NCBI GenBank assembly: GCA_946486375.1
Contig: CAMLTW010000014.1
Coordinates: 1-49,885 of the forward strand
Direction of reading: 5' to 3'
Origin: an uncultured Rikenellaceae bacterium
GTDB lineage: Bacteria > Bacteroidota > Bacteroidia > Bacteroidales > Rikenellaceae
Length of the DNA: 49,885 nt
Below the pieces are notes generated by a model that ran no database searches, was not told where the DNA came from, and was given only the letters and a program-made list of their open reading frames with translations. The position numbers and the translations under genes are program-made. Shown piece after piece: positions 7,619 through 15,149 of this stretch (position 1 is its first letter; each line of letters begins with the position of its first letter).

Positions 7619-9889
7619 ATGACGAAATCGACACACAAGAAGCAGGAGGGAGACCGGGCGGAAATCGCCTCCGTCCTGACTCGAACATTCCAAGAAAATC
7701 CGTACAAGACATTTTCCATAAAGCACCTGGCGGGGGTGGCCGACTGCCGGAGCCGGGAACGCAAGGCCCTGATGCGGGAAGTACTCGACGAGCTTTGCCG
7801 CGACGAAGTGATCGAACCGCTCGACGACGGGCGCTACCGCCGGAAGGCCGGCGAGGAGGATTTCATCGAGGGGATCGTGGACATGACCGCTTCGGGCACC
7901 GTCTACGTGATGGTGGAAGGACGCGACAAGGACATTGTGGTGGAACCGCAGAACACCGCGCACGCCCTCAACGGCGACCGGGTGAGGGTGATTCCCCTGC
8001 GCAAGCGGCGCAACGGCGCGCTGGAGGGCGAAATCGTGGAAATCGTCGAACGGGCCGACAAACGGTACGTCGGACGGGTGGAGCTTTCCAAAAGCTACGC
8101 CTTCATCAAGCTCGACAGCCGGAAGATGCCCAACGACGTCTTCGTGCCGCTGCGCGACCTGAAAGGAGCCGAAGACGGGCATAAGGTGGTGGTGCGCATC
8201 CTCGAATGGCCGATGAACATGAAGAACCCCGTGGGGGAAATCGTGGAAGTGCTGGGCCGGGCCGGGGACAACGACACCGAAATGCACGCCATCCTGGCCG
8301 AATACGACCTGCCCTACCGTTTTCCGGAAGAGGTGGAAGCGGCTGCGGAGCGGATTCCCGACGTCATCACCGAACAGGACTACCGGGAACGGCGGGACTT
8401 CCGCAGCGTGCCGACCTTCACCATCGACCCGGCGGACGCCAAGGACTTCGACGACGCCCTTTCCATCCGCAGGGTGAGGGACGGCGTGTGGGAGGTCGGG
8501 GTGCACATCGCCGACGTGACGCACTACGTGCATCCGGGTGACATCGTGGACACGGAGGCCGAACAGCGGGCCACGTCCGTCTACCTGGTGGACCGGACGA
8601 TTCCCATGCTGCCCGAACGCCTCTCGAACGTACTGTGCTCGCTGCGCCCGAACGAGGAAAAGCTCTGTTTTTCGGCGGTCTTCGAGCTGGACGAGGAGGC
8701 CAACGTGCTGAACGAATGGTTCGGACGGACGGTGATCCATTCCGACCGGCGGTTCGCCTACGAGGAAGCCCAGCGGGTGATCGAAACCGGCGAGGGCGAC
8801 ATGCGGGAGGAAATCCTCACACTGCACCGGCTGGCGCAACGGATGCGGGCCGAGCGGTTCAGGCACGGCTCCATCGCCTTCGAGCGCGACGAGGCCAAAT
8901 TCGTGCTGGACGAGGCGGGACGTCCGCTGAGCGTCTTTTTCAAGGAGCAGAAGGAGTCGAATCAACTGATCGAGGAATTCATGCTGCTGGCCAACAAGAA
9001 GGTGGCCGAGTTCATCGGGCGCAAGCGTCCCGGCAAGAAGGCCGAGCGGACGTTCGTCTACCGGGTGCACGACGCCCCCGACCCGGAAAAGCTGGCCGAA
9101 TTCAAATCGTTCATCGTCCGGTTCGGCTACACGATGAAGGCGGAGAAAGGCCGCGCCGTCGCCAAGGCGCTCAACAAGCTGCTGAAAGAGATCAAGGGCA
9201 AGAAGGAGGAAAACCTCATTTCGACGCTGGCGATCCGCTCGATGGCCAAAGCGACCTATACCACGGACAACATCGGCCACTACGGGCTGGCGTTCGACTA
9301 CTACACGCACTTCACCTCCCCCATCCGGCGTTATCCGGACATGATGGTGCACCGCCTGCTGGCCCATTACCTCGGAGGAGGGAAGTCCGAAGAAAAGAAG
9401 CACTGCGAAGACTTGTGCGAGCACTCCTCCGCGATGGAAATCCGGGCTTCGGAAGCCGAACGGGCCTCGATCAAGTACAAGATGGTGGAATACATGGCCG
9501 ACAAGATCGGGGAAGAGTACGACGGCACCATTTCGGGCGTGACCGAGTGGGGCATCTACGTGGAGCTCAGCGACACGAAAATCGAGGGGATGGTGGCCCT
9601 GCGGGACATGACCGACGACTATTACACCTTCGACGACCTGAACTACTGCGTTACGGGACGGATGCGGGGGCACCGGTTCACGCTGGGCGACGGCGTGCGG
9701 ATCAAGGTGCTCCGGGCCGACCTGCAGCGCAAGCAGCTCGATTTCGAGATGGTCGGGAGCTACGATTTCGACACACGGGAGCAGACCCGGATGGAACCGA
9801 GCATGACCGAAAGTCATGCGAGCCTCACCGAGCGGAGCCAACGGTCGCCCCGCAAGGGACGGCGCGGAGGAAAGAGCGGAGGGAAATAA
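7619..9889 (+). CDS. rnr: Ribonuclease R, with repeat-derived C-terminal tail
   Basis: A 756-residue 3'-5' exoribonuclease of the RNase II/R family, which degrades structured RNA in mRNA turnover and rRNA quality control. Domains: N-terminal winged helix (~10-75), two cold-shock OB folds (~75-230), RNB catalytic domain from ~255 with the metal-binding Asp cluster DPADAKDFDDA (D270, D273, D276, D278, D279), and an S1 domain (~635-715, YDGTISGVTEWGIYVEL). The last 31 codons (726-756) and the TAA lie inside a copy of the intergenic hairpin repeat: the coding sequence from 9794 aligns with repeat copies such as the one at 16373-16490. The resulting tail (TERSQRSPRKGRRGGKSGGK at its end) is basic. 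RNase R of other bacteria also has a basic tail, so the tail may work even though its origin is a repeat. Confidence 0.95.
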   Translation: MTKSTHKKQEGDRAEIASVLTRTFQENPYKTFSIKHLAGVADCRSRERKALMREVLDELCRDEVIEPLDDGRYRRKAGEEDFIEGIVDMTASGTVYVMVEGRDKDIVVEPQNTAHALNGDRVRVIPLRKRRNGALEGEIVEIVERADKRYVGRVELSKSYAFIKLDSRKMPNDVFVPLRDLKGAEDGHKVVVRILEWPMNMKNPVGEIVEVLGRAGDNDTEMHAILAEYDLPYRFPEEVEAAAERIPDVITEQDYRERRDFRSVPTFTIDPADAKDFDDALSIRRVRDGVWEVGVHIADVTHYVHPGDIVDTEAEQRATSVYLVDRTIPMLPERLSNVLCSLRPNEEKLCFSAVFELDEEANVLNEWFGRTVIHSDRRFAYEEAQRVIETGEGDMREEILTLHRLAQRMRAERFRHGSIAFERDEAKFVLDEAGRPLSVFFKEQKESNQLIEEFMLLANKKVAEFIGRKRPGKKAERTFVYRVHDAPDPEKLAEFKSFIVRFGYTMKAEKGRAVAKALNKLLKEIKGKKEENLISTLAIRSMAKATYTTDNIGHYGLAFDYYTHFTSPIRRYPDMMVHRLLAHYLGGGKSEEKKHCEDLCEHSSAMEIRASEAERASIKYKMVEYMADKIGEEYDGTISGVTEWGIYVELSDTKIEGMVALRDMTDDYYTFDDLNYCVTGRMRGHRFTLGDGVRIKVLRADLQRKQLDFEMVGSYDFDTREQTRMEPSMTESHASLTERSQRSPRKGRRGGKSGGK

Positions 9890-10125
9890 CACCCGCAGCC
9901 GGTTACGCACCGACGTTCCAAAAAGAAGGTCATGCAAATCCCGCCGACCGAACCGAAGACCGCTTTGCGGTCTGAGCCTCACTGACCGGAGTCCGTTGTC
10001 GGCCGTAAGGCCGGAACGGGAATAACGCAGGGAAGTAACATTGCCCGCGGTCGCCCCGCAAGGGACAGCGCGGAAAAAGCGCAGGGAGGTAACAGCCGCA
10101 ACCGAAGGCGGGTTAATCTCCTGGC
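9794..10125 (+). repeat. Hairpin repeat block C, overlapping the 3' end of rnr
   Basis: Starts within the rnr reading frame (gaaccgagcatgac at 9794) with hairpin gcatgac/gtcatgc (9801-9819). It continues through gaccgctttgcggtc (near 9958), the cggccgtaaggccg hairpin (near 10008) and the ccccgcaaggg hairpin (near 10054). Orientation plus. The repeat's gggaaataac supplies the rnr stop. Confidence 0.9.
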
Positions 10126-10168
10126 ACAGCGGGCAAGGTCGATCCGTCGGCAGAAAGGCGGAAAACAA

Positions 10169-10202
10169 GTCGGGGCGTCCGGATGGGCGCCCCGACCTTT
10201 TC
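10169..10202 (+). terminator. Hairpin terminator after rnr
   Basis: Stem gtcggggcg (10169-10177) with cgccccgac (10188-10196), then CTTTTC. A hairpin with nearly the same arms is at 16087-16114, so this terminator is itself a recurring element. Confidence 0.7.
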
Positions 10203-10278
10203 ATACTCCCCGGAGAACCGATTCGGGACGGTCGCTCCGTCGGGAACCGGGGCGGCGGAACGGCTGGTTGCAAGCGAC

Positions 10279-10309
10279 TTGACAAAACGGAATAAAAAAT
10301 CTATCTTTG
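10279..10309 (+). promoter_or_regulatory. Promoter of ileS
   Basis: TTG (10279-10281), 20 bases, TATCTTTG (10302-10309): a perfect Bacteroidota promoter. Transcription near 10316 rules out an in-frame ATG at 10307 as the start of ileS. Confidence 0.8.
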
Positions 10310-10348
10310 CGGATCGATTCCCGGACAGGATCAAAATCCGACACGACC

Positions 10349-13300
10349 ATGAGCAGCGAAAAATTCAAGGAATACAAGGGCCTCGACCTCCCGGCCGTCA
10401 ACAGGGAGGTACTCGAACGGTGGCAGGCGCAGGACACGTTCCACAAAAGCATCTCTACGCGGGAAGGACATCCGTCCTTCGTGTTTTACGAAGGCCCCCC
10501 TTCGGCCAACGGCACGCCGGGAATCCATCACGTGATGGCGCGGACGATCAAGGACATTTTCTGTCGCTACAAGACCCAGCGGGGGTTCCGGGTTTACCGC
10601 AAGGCCGGATGGGACACCCACGGGCTGCCGGTGGAACTCGGCGTGGAAAAGAAGCTGGGGATCACCAAAGAAGACATCGGCAGCAAGATTTCCATCGAGG
10701 AATACAACGACACCTGCCGCAGGGCGGTGATGGAATTCACCGGCGAGTGGGAGGAGCTGACGCGCATCATGGGCTACTGGGTCAACATGGACGACCCGTA
10801 CATCACCTACGACAACAAATACATCGAAACCCTCTGGTGGCTGCTGAAAGAGCTGTACAACCGGGGGCTGCTCTACAAAGGCTACACCATCCAGCCCTAC
10901 TCCCCGGCGGCGGGCACGGGGCTGAGCAACCACGAGCTGAACCAGCCGGGCTGCTACCGCGACGTGAAGGACACCACCTGCACGGCGCAGTTCCGGGTGG
11001 TGCGCGACGAAAAATCGGCTTTCCTGTTCGACGGCGACGACGAGGAACTTTATTTCCTGGCGTGGACGACCACCCCGTGGACGCTCCCTTCGAACACCGC
11101 GCTGGCGGTCGGGCCGAACATCGTCTATGTAAAGGTCAGAACCTTCAATCCCTATACTCACCGACCGGAAACCGTCATCCTGGGAAAAGACCGGATCGAA
11201 GCCTATTTCAGCAAAAAGGCGGAGGGGATGCCGCTGTCGGACTACGACAAGAACGGGAAGGTGATCCCTTATGAAATCGTGCAGGAATACCGGGGCGACG
11301 ATCTGGCCGGAGTGCGCTACGAACAACTCATTCCGTGGGTGAAGCCCGACGGGGACGCGTTCCGCGTCATCGCCGGCGACTATGTCACCACGGAGGACGG
11401 GACGGGCATCGTCCACATCGCTCCGACCTTCGGGGCGGACGACGACCGGGTGGCCAAAGCCGCGGGCATCGCGCCGCTGGTGCTGACCGACAAGGCGGGC
11501 AAACGTCAGCCGATGGTCGACCGGACGGGAAAATTCTTCCGCATCGAAGACCTCGATCCGGCGTTCGTGGCCGGGCATGTGGATACGCGGGCCTACGGGG
11601 AATACGCCGGGCGTTTCGTCAAGAACGCCTACGACGAGTCCCTGCCGGAGGACGCCCCCACGCTGGACGTGGACATCAGCGTGATGCTCAAGGCGGAAAA
11701 CAAGGCGTTCAGGATCGAAAAGCACGTGCACAACTATCCGCACTGCTGGCGGACGGACAAGCCGGTGCTTTATTATCCGCTCGACTCGTGGTTCATCCGT
11801 ACGACCGCCTTCCGCGACCGGATGATCGAGCTCAACGACACGATCAACTGGAAACCCCTTTCCACCGGGACGGGCCGGTTCGGGAAGTGGCTCGAAAACC
11901 TGGTGGACTGGAACCTGTCGCGCTCCCGCTACTGGGGAACGCCGCTGCCGATCTGGGCCACGGAAGACCACGGCGAAATGAAGTGCATCGGCTCGGTGGC
12001 CGAACTGAAGGCCGAAGCGGACAAGGCGGTCGCGGCGGGATTCATGACGGAAAACCCGCTGGCGGACTATACGGAAGGGGATTTCACGAAAGAGAACTAC
12101 CGGAAGTTCGACCTGCACCGTCCCTACGTGGACAACATCGTGCTGGTTTCGGACAAGGGGGAAAAGATGTTCCGGGAACCCGACCTGATCGACGTGTGGT
12201 TCGATTCGGGGGCGATGCCCTACGCGCAGGCGCACTATCCCTTCGAGATCGATGGGAAGGACTTCGAGCGGGTCTATCCGGCGGATTACATCGCCGAAGG
12301 GGTGGATCAGACGCGGGGCTGGTTCTTCACGCTTCACGCGCTGGCCGTGATGCTGTTCGACTCGGTGGCCTTCAAAAACATCATTTCCAACGGGCTGGTG
12401 CTCGACAAGAACGGCAACAAGATGAGCAAGCGGCTCGGCAACGCCGTGGCCCCCTTCGAAGTGATCGGGAAATACGGGGCCGACGCCGTGCGGTGGTATA
12501 TGATCTCCAACTCCCAGCCGTGGGACAACCTGAAATTCGACGTGGAAGGGGTGGACGAAGTGCGCCGCAAGTTCTTCGGAACGCTTTATAACACGTACAG
12601 CTTCTTCGCCCTCTATGCCAACGTGGACGGTTTTACGGGCCGGGAACCGGAAATCCCCGTGGCGGAACGCCCCGAAATCGACCGCTGGATCATCTCCCTG
12701 CTGAATACGCTGGTGAAGGAGGTGACGCGCTCGCTGGAAGACTACGATCCGACCCCGGCGGCCCGGCTGATTCAGGACTTCGTGAACGAAAACCTTTCCA
12801 ACTGGTACGTGCGCCTGAACCGGAAGCGGTTCTGGGGAGGCGGTCTGACGCGGGACAAGCTGGCGGCTTACCAGACGCTCTATACGGCACTGGAAACCGT
12901 TTCGATGCTGGCGGCTCCGTTCGCGCCCTTCCTTTCCGACCGCATCTTCACCGACCTGAACCGGGTGAGCGGGCGTCACGGAGAGGAATCGGTGCACCTG
13001 TCCCTGTTCCCGGAAAGCGATCCGGCGCTGATCGACGCCGACCTGGAAGAAATGATGTCGCTGGCCCAGCGGGTTTCCTCGATGGTGCTCGCGCTCCGGC
13101 GCAAGGTGAACATCAAGGTGCGGCAGCCGCTGACCAAAATCCTGATCCCGGTGCTCGACCCGTCGGCGAAGGCGAAGATCGAAGCCGTGAAACAGCTCAT
13201 CCTGACGGAAGTCAACATCAAGGAGCTGGAATTCATCGAGGACACGACCGGCATCATGACCAAGCGGATCAAGCCCAACTTCAAGACGCTGGGGCCGAAA

Positions 13301-13783
13301 TACGGCAAGCAGATGAAACGGATTTCGGCGGCCGTCGCCGACTTTTCGCAGGCCGACATCCTGCAGCTGGAGCGCGAAGGGGGCCGGACGCTGCACATCG
13401 ACGGGGAAGACCTGCCGCTGACGCTGGAAGATTTCGAAATCCTGTCGGAAGACATGCCGGGCTGGCTGGTGGCGAGCGAAGGGAAACTGACCGTGGCACT
13501 CGACATCGACGTGACGGAGGAACTGAAACTGGAAGGGGTGGCCCGCGAACTGGTCAACCGCATCCAGAACATCCGGAAGGACAGCGGACTGGAAGTGACC
13601 GACCGCATCGAGGCGACGATCGGCCGGAACCCGGTGCTGAACGAGGCGGTGAGGGTTCATGGCACATATATTGCGTCGCAGACGCTGGCCGAAAAAGTGG
13701 AGCTGGCCGACGACCCCGGAGCGGACGCCGCGACGGTGGACATCGACGACGTTCCCGTCCGGATCGCCGTGCGGAAACGGTGA
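10349..13783 (+). CDS. ileS: Isoleucyl-tRNA synthetase
   Basis: A 1144-residue class I aminoacyl-tRNA synthetase charging tRNA-Ile. Visible: HIGH-type motif GIHH (58-61) in PSANGTPGIHH, editing (CP1) domain with LAWTTTPWTLPSNTAL and DGTGIVHIAP, the WFDSGAMPYAQ segment, KMSKR (691-695) and the alpha-helical anticodon-binding region with YVRLNRKRFW. Its length fits the long IleRS form. I start it at the ATG at 10349 (MSSEKFKEY) because the promoter's -7 box covers the upstream ATG. The 14 residues gained by the longer start look like untranslated leader. The next gene, a DksA-like regulator, starts 154 bases downstream behind a possible weak promoter. In several Bacteroidota the same pair is adjacent, which I recall but cannot check here. 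Confidence 0.97.
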   Translation: MSSEKFKEYKGLDLPAVNREVLERWQAQDTFHKSISTREGHPSFVFYEGPPSANGTPGIHHVMARTIKDIFCRYKTQRGFRVYRKAGWDTHGLPVELGVEKKLGITKEDIGSKISIEEYNDTCRRAVMEFTGEWEELTRIMGYWVNMDDPYITYDNKYIETLWWLLKELYNRGLLYKGYTIQPYSPAAGTGLSNHELNQPGCYRDVKDTTCTAQFRVVRDEKSAFLFDGDDEELYFLAWTTTPWTLPSNTALAVGPNIVYVKVRTFNPYTHRPETVILGKDRIEAYFSKKAEGMPLSDYDKNGKVIPYEIVQEYRGDDLAGVRYEQLIPWVKPDGDAFRVIAGDYVTTEDGTGIVHIAPTFGADDDRVAKAAGIAPLVLTDKAGKRQPMVDRTGKFFRIEDLDPAFVAGHVDTRAYGEYAGRFVKNAYDESLPEDAPTLDVDISVMLKAENKAFRIEKHVHNYPHCWRTDKPVLYYPLDSWFIRTTAFRDRMIELNDTINWKPLSTGTGRFGKWLENLVDWNLSRSRYWGTPLPIWATEDHGEMKCIGSVAELKAEADKAVAAGFMTENPLADYTEGDFTKENYRKFDLHRPYVDNIVLVSDKGEKMFREPDLIDVWFDSGAMPYAQAHYPFEIDGKDFERVYPADYIAEGVDQTRGWFFTLHALAVMLFDSVAFKNIISNGLVLDKNGNKMSKRLGNAVAPFEVIGKYGADAVRWYMISNSQPWDNLKFDVEGVDEVRRKFFGTLYNTYSFFALYANVDGFTGREPEIPVAERPEIDRWIISLLNTLVKEVTRSLEDYDPTPAARLIQDFVNENLSNWYVRLNRKRFWGGGLTRDKLAAYQTLYTALETVSMLAAPFAPFLSDRIFTDLNRVSGRHGEESVHLSLFPESDPALIDADLEEMMSLAQRVSSMVLALRRKVNIKVRQPLTKILIPVLDPSAKAKIEAVKQLILTEVNIKELEFIEDTTGIMTKRIKPNFKTLGPKYGKQMKRISAAVADFSQADILQLEREGGRTLHIDGEDLPLTLEDFEILSEDMPGWLVASEGKLTVALDIDVTEELKLEGVARELVNRIQNIRKDSGLEVTDRIEATIGRNPVLNEAVRVHGTYIASQTLAEKVELADDPGADAATVDIDDVPVRIAVRKR

Positions 13784-13901
13784 GCCGGAGCGCCGCGCGA
13801 GAAACGCCGGAAGGCCCGTTCCGCAAGCCGCACGGGCATCCGGGACGGAACCGGGAACAAAAAATATCGACAAAAAAGGTATGAGAAATGAAAATTAATC
13901 G

Positions 13902-13909
13902 TATCTTTA
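13902..13909 (+). promoter_or_regulatory. Possible -7 box of the DksA-like gene
   Basis: TATCTTTA, one mismatch to TAnnTTTG, 28 bases before the ATG at 13938 in an AT-rich stretch. There is no clear -33 element, so read-through from ileS is possible. Confidence 0.4.
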
Positions 13910-13937
13910 TGCAAACAACCACTTAATTTGTAAAGTC

Positions 13938-14327
13938 ATGTCAGAAGATACGCGAACGAGATATTCGGACGAGGAGCTGGCAGAGTTCAAGGAGATCATT
14001 CTGAACAAGCTGGAGAAAGCCCGGCAGGACTACGAGCTGCTGCGTGCGACGATCACCCATACCGCCAGCAACGGCACGGACGATACTTCCCCCACGTTCA
14101 AGATTCTGGAAGAAGGGGCGGCCACCCTTTCGAAGGAGGAATCGGGGCGGCTGGCGCAGCGGCAGCTGAAATTCATCCAGCACCTGGAAGCGGCGCTGAT
14201 CCGGATCGAGAACAAGACTTACGGCATCTGCCGGGAAACGGGGCGGCTGATCCCGAAGGAACGGCTGCGGATCGTGCCCCATGCGACGCTGTGCATCGAG
14301 ATGAAGGACAACGGCGGCAAGAAATAG
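13938..14327 (+). CDS. TraR/DksA-family transcriptional regulator with degenerate zinc finger
   Basis: A 129-residue DksA-like protein, expected to bind the RNA polymerase secondary channel and tune transcription. Residues ~10-85 form the coiled-coil (ELAEFKEIILNKLEKARQDYELL), followed by a C-terminal zinc-finger fold YGICRETGRLIPKERLRIVPHATLC. Only C98 and C119 of the four zinc Cys remain. Their CxxC partners are T101 and M122, so a normal zinc site cannot form. To my knowledge many Bacteroidota homologues lack some or all of these Cys, so this is a lineage trait rather than a pseudogene. The coiled-coil tip should be compared with the DxxDA of DksA: I see no such motif. Directly downstream are three tandem terminator repeats. 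Confidence 0.88.
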   Translation: MSEDTRTRYSDEELAEFKEIILNKLEKARQDYELLRATITHTASNGTDDTSPTFKILEEGAATLSKEESGRLAQRQLKFIQHLEAALIRIENKTYGICRETGRLIPKERLRIVPHATLCIEMKDNGGKK

Positions 14328-14361
14328 GGGGTCATTGTTGTACCGAAACAGATAAAGGAAA

Positions 14362-14400
14362 GGCGTTCTTCCCTGTGTTATAAGGGAGGAACGCTTTTTC
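14362..14400 (+). terminator. Terminator 1 after the DksA-like gene
   Basis: Stem gcgttcttccct with agggaggaacgc (one G-T pair), then TTTTTCTTT. First of three tandem copies. Confidence 0.85.
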
Positions 14401-14462
14401 TTTGGGACGCACCCCCGCGGAAAGCGGCAACCTGTTGCCGAACCGAAGCAGGTAAAAGGCAG

Positions 14463-14502
14463 GCGTCCCTCCTTGTAATAAGGAAAGAACGCTTTTTTCT
14501 TT
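14463..14502 (+). terminator. Terminator 2 (tandem copy)
   Basis: Imperfect stem gcgtccctcctt with aaggaaagaacgc, then TTTTTTCTTT. Second of the tandem copies. Confidence 0.7.
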
Positions 14503-14558
14503 GGGACGCCTCCGCGGAAAGCGGCGACTTGTCGCAGTATCGAAGCAGGTAAAGGAGA

Positions 14559-14600
14559 GGCGTTCTTCCCTGTGTTATAAAGGGGGGATGCTTTTTCTTT
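14559..14600 (+). terminator. Terminator 3 (tandem copy)
   Basis: Stem gcgttcttccct with aggggggatgc, held by several G-T pairs, then TTTTTCTTT. Third copy. Confidence 0.7.
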
Positions 14601-14666
14601 GGGACGCGCCCCGACTTACTGTTTCAGGCTTCCTTCCGGCCGCTCCGCAACCATCCGGAACCTTAC

Positions 14667-14886
14667 CCCTCCCGTCATCCTGAGGAGAACCCGCAGGGTT
14701 CGACGTGAGGATCTCTGTCAAGTATAATGACAGAAACGAACAAACAAAGATGCTCACGTCGCAACTATTGTTGCTCCTCAGCATGACGCAATGTAACCGG
14801 TTCCTTCCAACCTTCCCGACTCTCCACCCCCTCACGTCATTCCAAGGCTTCGTCAGAAGCCGTGGGAATCTATTTCCCGGAACATC
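14667..14886. repeat. Hairpin repeat block D with MITE-like inverted pair
   Basis: At 14674-14785 a plus module (gtcatcctgaggag with inner stem aaccc/gggtt, ending cgacgtgaggat) and a minus module (gctcacgtcgcaac to agcatgac) flank the core CTGTCAAGTATAATGACAG. A further two-stem module with ggcttc-gtca-gaagcc and outer attcc/ggaat follows near 14840-14873. The 190 bases before and around hold no gene. Confidence 0.85.
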
Positions 14887-14907
14887 CTTCAAAAAATCCC
14901 CCATTCT

Positions 14908-14938
14908 TTTGGTCGTTCGGATTATTTTACTACTTTTG
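14908..14938 (+). promoter_or_regulatory. Promoter for the structured leader and the 255-residue protein
   Basis: TTTG (14908-14911), 19 bases, TACTTTTG (14931-14938): a full Bacteroidota promoter. Transcription should start near 14944-14946, about 205 bases before the next ATG. Confidence 0.75.
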
Positions 14939-14943
14939 CCTTT

Positions 14944-15129
14944 GACTCATGTTTTGCGTAGGCGGGATTATTCCCGTCATGTATCCTGTGACGGGTATTT
15001 TTATACCCGTCACTTTACAGATACTTTGAACGGACGGTTTCGTACCCCCGTGCAGAGCGTTAATGCGCCTGCTTTGCCTACGCGGCATGAGTCAACGGGA
15101 AAGGCGGAACCGTCTTTTAATTTCCGCCT
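14944..15129 (+). promoter_or_regulatory. Candidate structured 5' leader RNA (riboswitch-like, unknown class)
   Basis: The predicted 5' end pairs with bases 130-150 downstream: gactcatg (14944-14951) with catgagtc (15086-15093), then gcgtaggc (14956-14963) with gcctacgc (15076-15083), separated by a small internal loop. Enclosed are four hairpins: ggga-ttat-tccc (14964-14975); a long one at 14981-15024 with gacgggtat pairing atacccgtc; acgg-acg-gttt-cgt with ccgt (15030-15051); and gcag/ctgc with gcg/cgc (15052-15072). A further hairpin, aggcggaa/ttccgcct (15102-15129), sits 20 bases before the start codon. I do not recognise a known riboswitch, 6S, tmRNA or RNase P consensus. A mobile element with terminal inverted repeats is the alternative, but the stem beginning exactly at the predicted transcription start favours RNA. 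Confidence 0.55.
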
Positions 15130-15149
15130 GCCATAAAAACCGTTGATTT

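Larger units (their letters stand above)
14341..14612 (+). repeat. Three tandem ~99-base terminator-bearing repeats
   Basis: The phrase tttgggacgc occurs at 14401, 14500 and 14598 (periods 99 and 98). The recurring unit carries a GC-rich terminator hairpin with T-run and, between units, a ccgcggaaagcgg hairpin, a third short hairpin (cggcaa-cctg-ttgccg at 14425-14440, cgac-ttg-tcg in the next spacer) and a cgaagcaggtaaa phrase. Stems differ between copies and largely keep pairing. Confidence 0.85.

Noticed and set aside
10331-13873. Very long open frame antisense to ileS, and similar ones antisense to pcrA, rnr and the polysaccharide genes
   Set aside because: Expected in GC-rich DNA with strong codon bias. 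The translations are Arg/His/Pro/Gly-rich without domains, and the sense frames are certain genes.
14944-15129. 6S RNA, tmRNA or RNase P RNA
   Set aside because: The fold is a multi-hairpin junction, not the single rod of 6S. The typical tmRNA ends and the RNase P core phrase gaggaaagtccgg are absent.
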